DNA of 5,667 nucleotides from Candidatus Aminicenantota bacterium. Its GTDB lineage: Bacteria > Acidobacteriota > Aminicenantia > S016-38. Both the position numbers and the translations under genes were made by a program. Position 1 is the stretch's first letter; each line of letters opens with the position of its first letter. Location: the NCBI GenBank assembly GCA_027062035.1, contig JAMOUL010000338.1:1-5667 (forward strand). The letters are read 5' to 3'. Below are positions 1-5,667 of this stretch, piece by piece. The notes under the pieces were generated by a model. The model saw only the letters and a program-made list of their open reading frames with translations. It had not been told where the DNA came from and ran no database searches.

Positions 1-249
1 GAAGAGCTTCTTTCTGGCGTCTGGATTGGAATACAGAAGTAGAACTGCTCCTGTCTGGGCCATTGCTTCCACAATAAGGACGCCTGGCATTACAGGCCTT
101 CCCGGGAAATGTCCCGGGAAGAAGGGTTCGTTTATGGTGACGTTCTTTATTCCTACGATCCTCTTGTTTTCCTCTATTTCCTTTATCCTGTCAACGAGAA
201 GAAAGGGGTAACGATGTGGTAAAAGAGATAAAATCTCCTCTACGTTCAT
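1..249 (-). CDS. fabZ: 3-hydroxyacyl-[acyl-carrier-protein] dehydratase FabZ, 3' end cut by window edge
   Basis: Cytoplasmic enzyme that dehydrates (3R)-hydroxyacyl-ACP to trans-2-enoyl-ACP in type II fatty acid elongation. It competes with lipid A synthesis for hydroxyacyl-ACP. The first 83 codons are visible and run off the window with no stop; the family is usually about 145-150 residues, so a little over half is present. The start MNVEEILSLLPHRYPFLLVD (residues 1-20) carries the family signature PHRYPFLLVDR. The hot-dog-fold active site follows: NEPFFPGHFPGRPVMPGV at 40-57 with catalytic His47, then EAMAQ at 61-65 with catalytic Glu61. These match E. coli His54 and Glu68 with a constant offset of 7. 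The ATG overlaps the skp stop as ATGA and has only a weak Shine-Dalgarno (GATGGGTG), which suggests translational coupling to skp. No lpxD lies between skp and fabZ, unlike in E. coli. FabA is unlikely given the PHRYPFLLVDR start and Glu61. The missing C-terminus means I cannot exclude a fusion. Confidence 0.95.
   Translation of the reverse strand, partial: MNVEEILSLLPHRYPFLLVDRIKEIEENKRIVGIKNVTINEPFFPGHFPGRPVMPGVLIVEAMAQTGAVLLLYSNPDARKKLF
98..121. repeat. Perfect 10-bp inverted repeat with 4-nt loop inside fabZ
   Basis: Arms CTTCCCGGGA (98-107) and TCCCGGGAAG (112-121) are exact reverse complements around a 4-base spacer. Each arm also contains the self-palindrome TCCCGGGA, so it is a direct repeat too. 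It encodes the two FPG tripeptides flanking catalytic His47 of FabZ (FPGHFPG), so protein repetition plus identical codon choice explains it. In the mRNA it could fold into a GC-rich hairpin. A regulatory role is not shown, and no U-tract follows that would suggest a terminator. Confidence 0.6.
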
Positions 250-773
250 TTTTTAACACCCATCTTTTTCTCAAATTCCCTGTCCAGAGCTGCAATTATG
301 TCTCCGGAGATATCAACGGATGGGTCCACATAAATAAGCTGTCTTCTATCAAGGATAACGGCCAGTCCTTTTGCCTTTGCGATCCGGTTTATGATCCTTA
401 CCATTTTCATCTGAAATGCACTGAGTTTTTTCTGTTTCAGCTTGGCCATCTCTTCGTTGGCATCATCAACGTACCTCTTCAGGGCCTTCTGCTTCCTTTC
501 AAGCTGGTCAGCCAGCTTCTGAAGGGCGGACTGAGAAAGAATTCCCTGCTGGGTTTTAATCTTCTGCTGAAGCTGTTCAACTTCCTTTGTTCTGCGGTTT
601 ATCTCGGCCTGCTTTCTCTGATAATAGGTTTTCAGCTCGCTAAGGATTTTCTTTCCCTCCTTGGAACTGTTTAAAATTTTGTCAGGGTCGATAACCCCTA
701 TCTTGGCGTTCTGGGAGAACAGAAATCCTCCGAGACTGAGGACCGCAATTGCAAAGATTAGTTTCTTTTTCAT
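246..773 (-). CDS. skp: Periplasmic outer-membrane-protein chaperone, Skp/OmpH family
   Basis: Probable periplasmic holdase that keeps unfolded outer-membrane proteins soluble on the way to BamA. The 175-residue protein opens with a clear signal peptide: basic MKKK, a hydrophobic core to about residue 19, and likely cleavage near FLFSQ/NAK at 20-23. The mature protein has the OmpH layout: a short beta segment (IGVIDPDKIL, 25-34), a long charged helical region rich in Lys, Gln and Glu (about 38-130) expected to form the tentacle coiled coil, then a closing beta/helix segment (LAVILDRRQLIYVDPSVDIS, 137-156, and the helix after it) that completes the trimerisation body. Length and order fit the family (about 160-175 residues). 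The ATG is preceded by a near-perfect AAGGAGGT. The gene lies 15 nt after bamA and its TGA overlaps the fabZ ATG. Direct placement after bamA is the classical arrangement and strongly supports the call. Sequence identity within this family is low, so structure and context carry most of the weight. Confidence 0.92.
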   Translation of the reverse strand: MKKKLIFAIAVLSLGGFLFSQNAKIGVIDPDKILNSSKEGKKILSELKTYYQRKQAEINRRTKEVEQLQQKIKTQQGILSQSALQKLADQLERKQKALKRYVDDANEEMAKLKQKKLSAFQMKMVRIINRIAKAKGLAVILDRRQLIYVDPSVDISGDIIAALDREFEKKMGVKK

Positions 774-778
774 CTCTT

Positions 779-786
779 ACCTCCTT
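779..786 (-). promoter_or_regulatory. Strong ribosome binding site of skp
   Basis: The minus strand reads AAGGAGGT here, close to the full anti-Shine-Dalgarno complement, with 5 nt between it and the ATG at 771-773. It fills most of the only non-coding gap in the window (774-788). It is the best ribosome site seen here, which fits a chaperone needed in large amounts, and it fixes the skp start. Confidence 0.85.
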
Positions 787-788
787 AA

Positions 789-3107
789 TTAGAATGTCCT
801 GCCCATTCCAATTCTTATAGTAAAGTTTTTATCATACTTTGTAGGCAGTTTTGGATTATAGGAAAAGATTATCCTGAAGGGCATTCTGAGCATCTCAACA
901 AACACCCTTCCTTCTATTCCTGTACAATAATACAGGTTTCCAAGGCTTATGTTTTCTTTCTCGGAATACGCGTTTCCGGCATCGAAGAAGAACACAACGG
1001 ACATGGGAGAATCCTTCATCCTTATCTCGTACTCAAGGTTAAACAGGATGGATTTTGTTCCACCGATCCTCACATTGTTTTCTGTGGGACTTACCCTGTA
1101 GTACTCGAACCCTCTCAGGGTCTGTTCTCCTCCCAGGAATATCCTTTCGTAAATCGGGATGGTGCTGTCGCCAAAGGCCTTCATGTACTGGATACGAAAA
1201 TGCATCCCGAGGATGTGTCCCCATCTGAATTTGTGGTAATGGGTAAATTCGAACCAGTTGCTTACAAAGTCGGTCTCACTTCCCAGGGCCTTATTGGCGA
1301 ATTTTATCCCATAAAGATATAGGGTTCCTGAAGTGGGCCATATGGGAGAATCCACGCTGGAACGGTAAATGGAGGGAGAAACTGCCGCGATTCTCATGTT
1401 GGAGAACCATATCAGCCTGTAAAACTCCGGCAGGGCGCCCAGGTAATCCTCGTTAACATCTGAGAGGGAAATATAGTCATTGGAATAGGAAATGTCAGCA
1501 TGCCAGAAACCCTTCTTAAAACCAAGGCCTACGGACCCTCCCTTCATCTGCCTTGTGAACATGAAGGGATAAATGGAGAGGGTATTGTGGAGGTTAAGGG
1601 TAAGGAAAAGGGGCTTATCCAGCACATAGGGTTCGGTAAAGGCTATGCTGTAGCTCTTGTACCTTGAACCGTACTGAATGAAGAGGGATACGGACTCGCC
1701 CCGCCCCATGAAATTGCTGGTGGAAATGGAACCTCCCACGAAGTATCCGAAGTATCCTCCGTATCCTGCATTGAAGAAGATCTGGTTTCTGTGCATTTCC
1801 TCAACATGGACAACAACGTCCATCTTATCGTCGCCCACGGGTTTAAAGTCCGGGTTCTTTTTTATGTCAACTATGCCCAGCTGTTTCAATCTCAGAACAC
1901 TGTCCTTGAAGGCTGCAATATTGAAGAAATCCCCCTCTGCCAGAAGGAATTCCCTCCTCATCACCTTGTCAAGGGTGTAGGTATTGCCCTCGAAGCTCAA
2001 CCTGTGGAGGCGCACCCTCTTGTTCTCTATGATCCTGAAGGTAATATCCACCCTGTGTTCCTCAGGCTTTGGCTCCTCAATGGGCATTATCTGGGCATAT
2101 ATGTAACCTATACTTCCGTAAAGGTCCTGGATGTTCTTTACAGAATCCTCCCTTTTCTGGAGGGAATAAATCTGGTTCTTTTGCAGGAGAATCAGCCTCC
2201 TGATAAGTTCCTTTGGAAAAGCTTTATTTCCTTCTATTCTTATTTCACCTATACGGTAGATATTCCCCTCGTTGACCTGGAATATCACCTTTATCATTTT
2301 CTTTTTCTGACCGAAGAGTCCCCTGCCTTCCACAATTTCTATTTTTGCAGGCTTTACGTCCACATCCAGGAACCCAAGGTTAAGGTATTTCTTCCGGATC
2401 TCCTCCCTTGCTTCCTTCAGGGCGTCAGATGAATAGACCGTCTTTTTTATGAAGGGAAGGTTCCAGAGGGTAAGGGTTTTGAGGGCCTTTACTCCCCTGA
2501 GAAGTATGCTGTCGGGAACGGAATTGTTTCCCACTATCTCTATCTTCGCAATTCTGAGCCGTCCGCCTCCCTTAACATTGAAGACTATGGTGACCTCGTC
2601 TCCCTTTATCTTCTTTTCCACCTCCACCTTGCCCAGGGCAAATCCCTTCTCGCTGAGAAAGTCCTCTATGACCTTTTTTGCCCTCTTTATCTTCATGGGG
2701 TTGTAATAGGAAAACGGAATGATGTCTGCCCCTTCTTCCTTGAGCTTGTCCTCGATGTCCTTCTTTTTCACATACCTGTCCGTCTCTATGCGAACTTCCT
2801 TGATTACCGGCCTTTCCTTTACCTCGAACCTCAGAACAACTCCGTCGGGTTCATCCTTCTCCCACACCCTTATGTCGGAGAAAAATCCCGTGGCCCAGAG
2901 GTTCTCGATGTCCTTTCTCACCCTCTGAGGATCGTATTCCACCCCTTCGCTGGAAACCAGATAGTATTTAATGGTTTCAGGGGAAAGCTTTTTTGCCCCT
3001 ACTATTTCAATTTTTTTGATTACCGCTGAAAAGGCAGGGAGGGCCAGAATTAAAACCAGACTAATTACCCAGATTTTCTTCAATAATAAATTCTCCGTCT
3101 TTTTCAT
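789..3107 (-). CDS. bamA: Outer membrane protein assembly factor BamA (Omp85 family)
   Basis: Central subunit of the BAM complex, which folds and inserts beta-barrel proteins into the outer membrane. The 772-residue protein has a signal peptide (basic LLLKK, then IWVISLVLILALPAFSA, ending near residue 28). Five POTRA repeats follow at roughly 29-98, 99-180, 183-281, 283-362 and 363-438; repeats 3-5 show the recurrent IEIVGN, IRIEGN and LSFEGN strands. The C-terminal 16-strand barrel spans about 440-772. It contains the conserved loop-6 motif LGGEQTLRGF (658-667, with the RGF core), the FFFDAGNAY strand (706-714), and a terminal strand FTIRIGMGRTF ending in Phe, the usual outer-membrane sorting signal. 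Length is typical (about 750-810). The ATG at 3105-3107 overlaps clp by 47 nt and has a poor ribosome site. A TTG at 3081-3083 has GGAG nine bases upstream and would give a compact MKKIWVIS signal peptide, so the true start may be there. TamA is unlikely because it has three POTRAs. Confidence 0.97.
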   Translation of the reverse strand: MKKTENLLLKKIWVISLVLILALPAFSAVIKKIEIVGAKKLSPETIKYYLVSSEGVEYDPQRVRKDIENLWATGFFSDIRVWEKDEPDGVVLRFEVKERPVIKEVRIETDRYVKKKDIEDKLKEEGADIIPFSYYNPMKIKRAKKVIEDFLSEKGFALGKVEVEKKIKGDEVTIVFNVKGGGRLRIAKIEIVGNNSVPDSILLRGVKALKTLTLWNLPFIKKTVYSSDALKEAREEIRKKYLNLGFLDVDVKPAKIEIVEGRGLFGQKKKMIKVIFQVNEGNIYRIGEIRIEGNKAFPKELIRRLILLQKNQIYSLQKREDSVKNIQDLYGSIGYIYAQIMPIEEPKPEEHRVDITFRIIENKRVRLHRLSFEGNTYTLDKVMRREFLLAEGDFFNIAAFKDSVLRLKQLGIVDIKKNPDFKPVGDDKMDVVVHVEEMHRNQIFFNAGYGGYFGYFVGGSISTSNFMGRGESVSLFIQYGSRYKSYSIAFTEPYVLDKPLFLTLNLHNTLSIYPFMFTRQMKGGSVGLGFKKGFWHADISYSNDYISLSDVNEDYLGALPEFYRLIWFSNMRIAAVSPSIYRSSVDSPIWPTSGTLYLYGIKFANKALGSETDFVSNWFEFTHYHKFRWGHILGMHFRIQYMKAFGDSTIPIYERIFLGGEQTLRGFEYYRVSPTENNVRIGGTKSILFNLEYEIRMKDSPMSVVFFFDAGNAYSEKENISLGNLYYCTGIEGRVFVEMLRMPFRIIFSYNPKLPTKYDKNFTIRIGMGRTF

Positions 3108-5280
3108 GAACTTTTATTATAACCCTTTTTCCCTTTCTATTTAAAATAAGCTTTGAGGCTCTGTCAATTATTTCTTTTTCTATTATCCTCCTTATGGGAC
3201 GGGCGCCATAATGGCTTTCCTTGAGCGCCTTTTTAGCTATGTGAGCCACTGCGGAATCATCCACCTCCAGCTTCCATCCGGATGTGACTATCTCGCTGTT
3301 TATCTCTTCGATCTGTAGCTTTACTATCCTTATCAATTCCTCTTTCTGAAGCTGTTTGAAGAATACAATTTCATCTATACGGTTGAGAAATTCAGGGGAG
3401 AAGAACCTTTTCATTTCCTCCTCGAACACTTTTCTCCTCTCCTTCTGCGTAAGGGAGGCAAATCCCACCTTCTTCCTTTCCACCATCTCGCGGGTTCCGA
3501 TGTTGGAGGTCATTATTATTATGGTATTGGAAAAATCCGCAACCCTTCCCATCCCATCGGTTAGTTTTCCGTCCTCAAAGACCTGAAGAAAGATGTGGAA
3601 CACCGACGGATGTGCCTTCTCTATCTCGTCCAGAAGGATTACGGAATAGGGTTTGTTCCTGACGCTTTCTGTAAGATAACCCCCTTCCCCGTATCCAACG
3701 TATCCCGGAGGGGAACCTATGAGCCTGGAAATGGTGTGCTCTTCCCTGAACTCCGACATATCTATCCTGACCAGCCTGTCCTCGTTGCCCATCAAGTATC
3801 TGGCGAGCATCCGGGCTGTATGGGTCTTTCCCACCCCGGTGGGACCGACAAAGAGAAAAACTCCCCATGGCCTTCTTCCCCTGCGAATCCCCACCCTTGC
3901 ACGGCGTATGGCGGAGACAAGAACATCTATGGCATCCCTCTGTCCCACAACGTTCTTTAAAAGCCTGTCCCTGAGCTTTTCTATCTTTTCCCCTTCTCCT
4001 TCCTTTATTGAAGGAAGAGGAATTCCGGTCTTTCTGGAAACCAGCTCCTCTATATCAGGCTTCCTCACCACCTTCCTTCCAAGAAGCCGGATCCTTGCCC
4101 CTGCCTCATCCAGAAGGTCAACAGCCTTATCGGGAAAGTTCCTGTCGCTTATGTATATCTCTGCAAGGTCAACAATGGATTTCAGCGCCTCCCTGGTGAA
4201 CTTAACCCCGTGGTGCTCCTCGTATTTCCATTTTATGCCCTTGATTATTTCGAAGACCTCCTCCTTTGTGGGAGGCTCAACGAAGATCTTCTGAAACCTT
4301 CTTTCCAGGGCAGGGTCCTGCTCCAGATACTTCCTGTAATCCTGAGGGGTGGTTGCACCGATAACCCTTATCCTGCCTGCGGCAAGGAAGGGTTTCAGGA
4401 TGGAGGCTGCATCCAGGGACCCCTCGGCAGAGCCTGCCCCAACGATGGAATGAAGTTCGTCTATAAAAAGTATTACATCTTCCCTGTCCTCCAGCTCCTC
4501 AAGGATGTCCTTCATCCTCTCCTCAAAATCTCCCCTGTAACGGGTTCCTGCCACCACATCCGAGATGGGAAGAAGTATTATGCTCTTTCCCTTCAGGAAA
4601 TCCGGCACGTCCCCCTTCGCTATTTTATAGGCAAGGCCTTCCACTATGGCTGTCTTTCCCACTCCGGCCTCTCCAACAAGAAGGGGATTGTTCTTCTTGC
4701 GGCGGGCAAGCACATCCATAATGCGGGCGATTTCCTTTTCCCTCCCGATAAGGGGATCGAGCCTTCCCCTCCTTGCAAGGTCCACAAGGTCAACCCCGTA
4801 GTCCTCCAGGACGCTGGGGAACGGTTCAAAGGCCTCCTCATCAGGAAGTCCCTTTGTTATAAATTGCCTGAGCCTGCCTATGGTCATTCCATAGCTGTTA
4901 AGGATTTCCGCAGCCATGGAATGTTTGAGCCTCAGAATGCCCATAAGAATATGCTCTATCCCCACCACAGGGGAAACCAGGGCATCCGCCTCTTCCTCGG
5001 CAAAGTTAAGCACCATGCTGGCTGAAGGACTGAGTGAAACCTCCTCCAGCCTGACATGAACTGTCTTTGGCGCAGGTTTAATAAAATTTATCTCTTCCTT
5101 CAACTGGGAAGGATCTATGTGAAAGGCCCTGAGTATTTTCGTTACAACTCCAACCTTTACCCTCGTTATTCCCAGAAGAAGATGTTCTGGTTCAACTTCG
5201 TATTCTCCGTAATCAAACAGAGCTATCTGACGGGCAAAGTTAATTACCTGCTTTGCCCCTTCTGTTAATCTGTGTAACAT
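3061..5280 (-). CDS. clpC: ClpC/ClpA-family AAA+ protein unfoldase, without a middle domain
   Basis: Hexameric ATP-driven unfoldase that probably feeds substrates to ClpP in the cytoplasm; 739 residues. Two Clp-N repeats (about 1-70 and 78-145) carry EHLLLGI (32-38) and EHILMGI (109-115). The first AAA+ ring has Walker A GEAGVGKT (203-210), pore loop GTRYRGDF (245-252), Walker B VILFIDE (269-275) and arginine fingers in LERRF (325-329). The second ring has Walker A GPTGVGKT (479-486), pore loop GYVGYGEGG (526-534), Walker B VILLDE (547-552), NRIDE (633-637) and sensor-2 GARPIRR (692-698). A VGF tripeptide at 605-607 sits where ClpC docks on ClpP. The linker (about 396-435) is short: the UVR/coiled-coil middle domain of classical ClpC (about 810-850 residues) is missing, as in ClpA (about 758). 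ClpB is excluded because its long M-domain is absent and a ClpP loop is present. The ATG fits the Clp-N start and has AAGGGGGAAG eight bases upstream. The gene overlaps lolD by 16 nt. The clpC versus clpA name is uncertain. Confidence 0.93.
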   Translation of the reverse strand: MLHRLTEGAKQVINFARQIALFDYGEYEVEPEHLLLGITRVKVGVVTKILRAFHIDPSQLKEEINFIKPAPKTVHVRLEEVSLSPSASMVLNFAEEEADALVSPVVGIEHILMGILRLKHSMAAEILNSYGMTIGRLRQFITKGLPDEEAFEPFPSVLEDYGVDLVDLARRGRLDPLIGREKEIARIMDVLARRKKNNPLLVGEAGVGKTAIVEGLAYKIAKGDVPDFLKGKSIILLPISDVVAGTRYRGDFEERMKDILEELEDREDVILFIDELHSIVGAGSAEGSLDAASILKPFLAAGRIRVIGATTPQDYRKYLEQDPALERRFQKIFVEPPTKEEVFEIIKGIKWKYEEHHGVKFTREALKSIVDLAEIYISDRNFPDKAVDLLDEAGARIRLLGRKVVRKPDIEELVSRKTGIPLPSIKEGEGEKIEKLRDRLLKNVVGQRDAIDVLVSAIRRARVGIRRGRRPWGVFLFVGPTGVGKTHTARMLARYLMGNEDRLVRIDMSEFREEHTISRLIGSPPGYVGYGEGGYLTESVRNKPYSVILLDEIEKAHPSVFHIFLQVFEDGKLTDGMGRVADFSNTIIIMTSNIGTREMVERKKVGFASLTQKERRKVFEEEMKRFFSPEFLNRIDEIVFFKQLQKEELIRIVKLQIEEINSEIVTSGWKLEVDDSAVAHIAKKALKESHYGARPIRRIIEKEIIDRASKLILNRKGKRVIIKVHEKDGEFIIEENLGN
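3093..3096 (-). promoter_or_regulatory. Candidate internal ribosome binding site for a TTG start of bamA
   Basis: GGAG on the minus strand lies 9 nt before an in-frame TTG (3081-3083) inside the annotated bamA reading frame. The ATG at 3105-3107 has only AAGGG about 15 nt upstream. Starting at TTG gives a standard signal peptide and shortens the overlap with the clp gene from 47 to 23 nt. Which start is used cannot be settled from this sequence alone. Confidence 0.45.
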
Positions 5281-5667
5281 CTAATCTTCCCCCTTTCCAA
5301 CAAATATATTTTACCGCATTTTTCTGCTACGTGACGGTTATGGGTTACGATTACCAGAGTTAGTGAAAGTTCCCTCTGCAGGGATAGAAGAAGCTCAAGC
5401 ACTTCCTCTGCGGTTTTCCAGTCCAGGTTTCCCGTTGGTTCATCCGCCAGAAGAAGGGAGGGGTTCGTAACAATGGCCCTTGCCACAGCAACCCTCTGCC
5501 TTTCTCCCCCGGAAAGCTGGGATGGGCGGTGCTTCTCCCTGGAGCTCAGCCCTACCATGGAAAGGACCTCGCGGGCCCTCTCCTCTGCATTCTTCTCTCC
5601 CCTTATCAAAAGGGGCATCATCACATTCTCCAGGGCGGTGAACTCCGGAAGCAGGTGATGAAACTGA
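5265..5667 (-). CDS. lolD: Lipoprotein-releasing system ATP-binding protein LolD, 5' end cut by window edge
   Basis: ATPase of the LolCDE (or LolFD) complex, which extracts lipoproteins from the inner membrane and passes them to the carrier LolA. The last 133 codons are visible and the open frame continues past the window edge, so about 90 N-terminal residues, including Walker A, are missing. The visible part opens at the Q-loop, QFHHLLPEFTALENV (1-15), which is nearly diagnostic for LolD: E. coli has QFHHLLPDFTALENV. Then come ABC signature LSGGERQ (51-57), Walker B LLLADEP (71-77, Asp75 and catalytic Glu76), D-loop GNLD (79-82) and H-switch His109 in VTHN. The GTG at 5622-5624 is an internal valine and not a start, because homology extends upstream of it. 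The TAA overlaps the clp start by 16 nt. The membrane partner (lolC/E) is not visible; it probably lies upstream of lolD, beyond 5667. A MacB-type exporter ATPase is the nearest alternative, but the FHHLLPEFTALENV stretch argues against it. Confidence 0.95.
   Translation of the reverse strand, partial: QFHHLLPEFTALENVMMPLLIRGEKNAEERAREVLSMVGLSSREKHRPSQLSGGERQRVAVARAIVTNPSLLLADEPTGNLDWKTAEEVLELLLSLQRELSLTLVIVTHNRHVAEKCGKIYLLERGKIRCYTD
5286..5295 (-). promoter_or_regulatory. Ribosome binding site of the clp gene, inside the lolD coding region
   Basis: The minus strand reads AAGGGGGAAG, purine-rich and G-rich, with the G run ending 8 nt before the ATG at 5278-5280. It lies within the last codons of lolD, so ribosomes finishing lolD stop 16 nt past the clp start. 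This arrangement favours translational coupling or reinitiation. Confidence 0.6.

Noticed and set aside
216..674. Plus-strand open frame of 152 codons antisense to skp, hydrophobic in places
   Set aside because: Leu/Phe-rich stretches arise because the Lys/Gln/Glu-rich Skp helix reads as Leu/Phe on the reverse strand; it does not indicate a membrane protein.
1791..2432. Plus-strand open frame of 213 codons antisense to bamA
   Set aside because: Antisense to POTRA-coding sequence, with no convincing ribosome site and no recognisable domain; a by-product of the codon bias on the other strand.
2260..2560. POTRA 3 of BamA appears long, with an extra aromatic segment (TLTLWNLPFIKK)
   Set aside because: E. 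coli BamA POTRA 3 has an equivalent insert (VPWWNVV), so this is the normal family shape and not a new domain.
3824..3845. Short inverted repeat TCCCACC/GGTGGGA that could look like a terminator
   Set aside because: It lies in the codons of the second Walker A motif of the clp gene, with no U-tract and no gene end nearby.
4210..5025. Long plus-strand open frame of 271 codons
   Set aside because: It lies wholly antisense to the clp gene, whose protein is a full match to a known family with every ATPase motif. The plus-strand translation shows no recognisable domain and is Cys/His/Pro-rich in a shadow-like way.
3061..5280. Identification of the unfoldase as the disaggregase ClpB
   Set aside because: It lacks the roughly 120-residue coiled-coil M-domain of ClpB, is about 110 residues shorter, and has the VGF loop used for ClpP docking.
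5265..5624. A 119-residue short ABC protein starting at GTG 5622-5624
   Set aside because: The frame stays open to the window edge and the codons upstream read QFHHLLPEFTALEN, the LolD Q-loop region, so this is the tail of a full-length LolD cut by the window.
1..5667. CRISPR arrays, tRNA or rRNA genes, insertion sequences, terminators, promoters
   Set aside because: The window is almost entirely coding on one strand, with only one 15-nt gap; I saw no repeated spacers, tRNA-like folds, transposase motifs or U-tract hairpins.

Overview
This window is a compact, one-directional block of a Gram-negative-type (diderm) bacterial chromosome. All five genes read on the minus strand, so transcription runs from position 5667 towards 1. 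In that order they are: lolD (5' part cut off by the window edge), a clpC/clpA-family gene, bamA, skp (ompH family) and fabZ (3' part cut off by the window edge). I found no convincing gene on the plus strand and no RNA gene, mobile element, CRISPR array or terminator. The only non-coding gap is 15 bases between bamA and skp. Every other junction overlaps: lolD/clp by 16 nt, clp/bamA by 47 nt (23 nt if bamA starts at an internal TTG), and skp/fabZ by 4 nt (ATGA). This looks like the middle of one polycistronic, translationally coupled operon whose promoter and terminator lie outside the window.

Four of the genes belong to outer-membrane construction. LolD powers release of lipoproteins from the inner membrane. 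Skp chaperones unfolded outer-membrane proteins through the periplasm. BamA folds and inserts them. FabZ makes the unsaturated acyl-ACP for fatty acid synthesis and commonly sits beside lipid A genes. The fifth gene is the odd one: a two-ring AAA+ unfoldase of the ClpC/ClpA class, with an intact ClpP-docking VGF loop but without the middle (UVR/coiled-coil) domain of classical ClpC. It is wedged between lolD and bamA.

The organism is a diderm bacterium outside the best-known gammaproteobacterial layout. The lol-bamA-skp-fabZ order resembles operons of Deltaproteobacteria and other deep-branching diderms, but the expected lpxD between skp and fabZ is absent. Frequent AGG/AGA arginine and ATA isoleucine codons and Lys/Glu/Arg-rich proteins would fit a thermophilic or deep-branching lineage (for example Acidobacteriota/Aminicenantes-like or Thermodesulfobacteriota-like). 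That placement is a guess and the sequence does not settle it.

The individual proteins are recognisable and appear intact. I see no wholly new system here. What deserves a second look is the operon composition and the ClpA/ClpC-intermediate architecture of the unfoldase.
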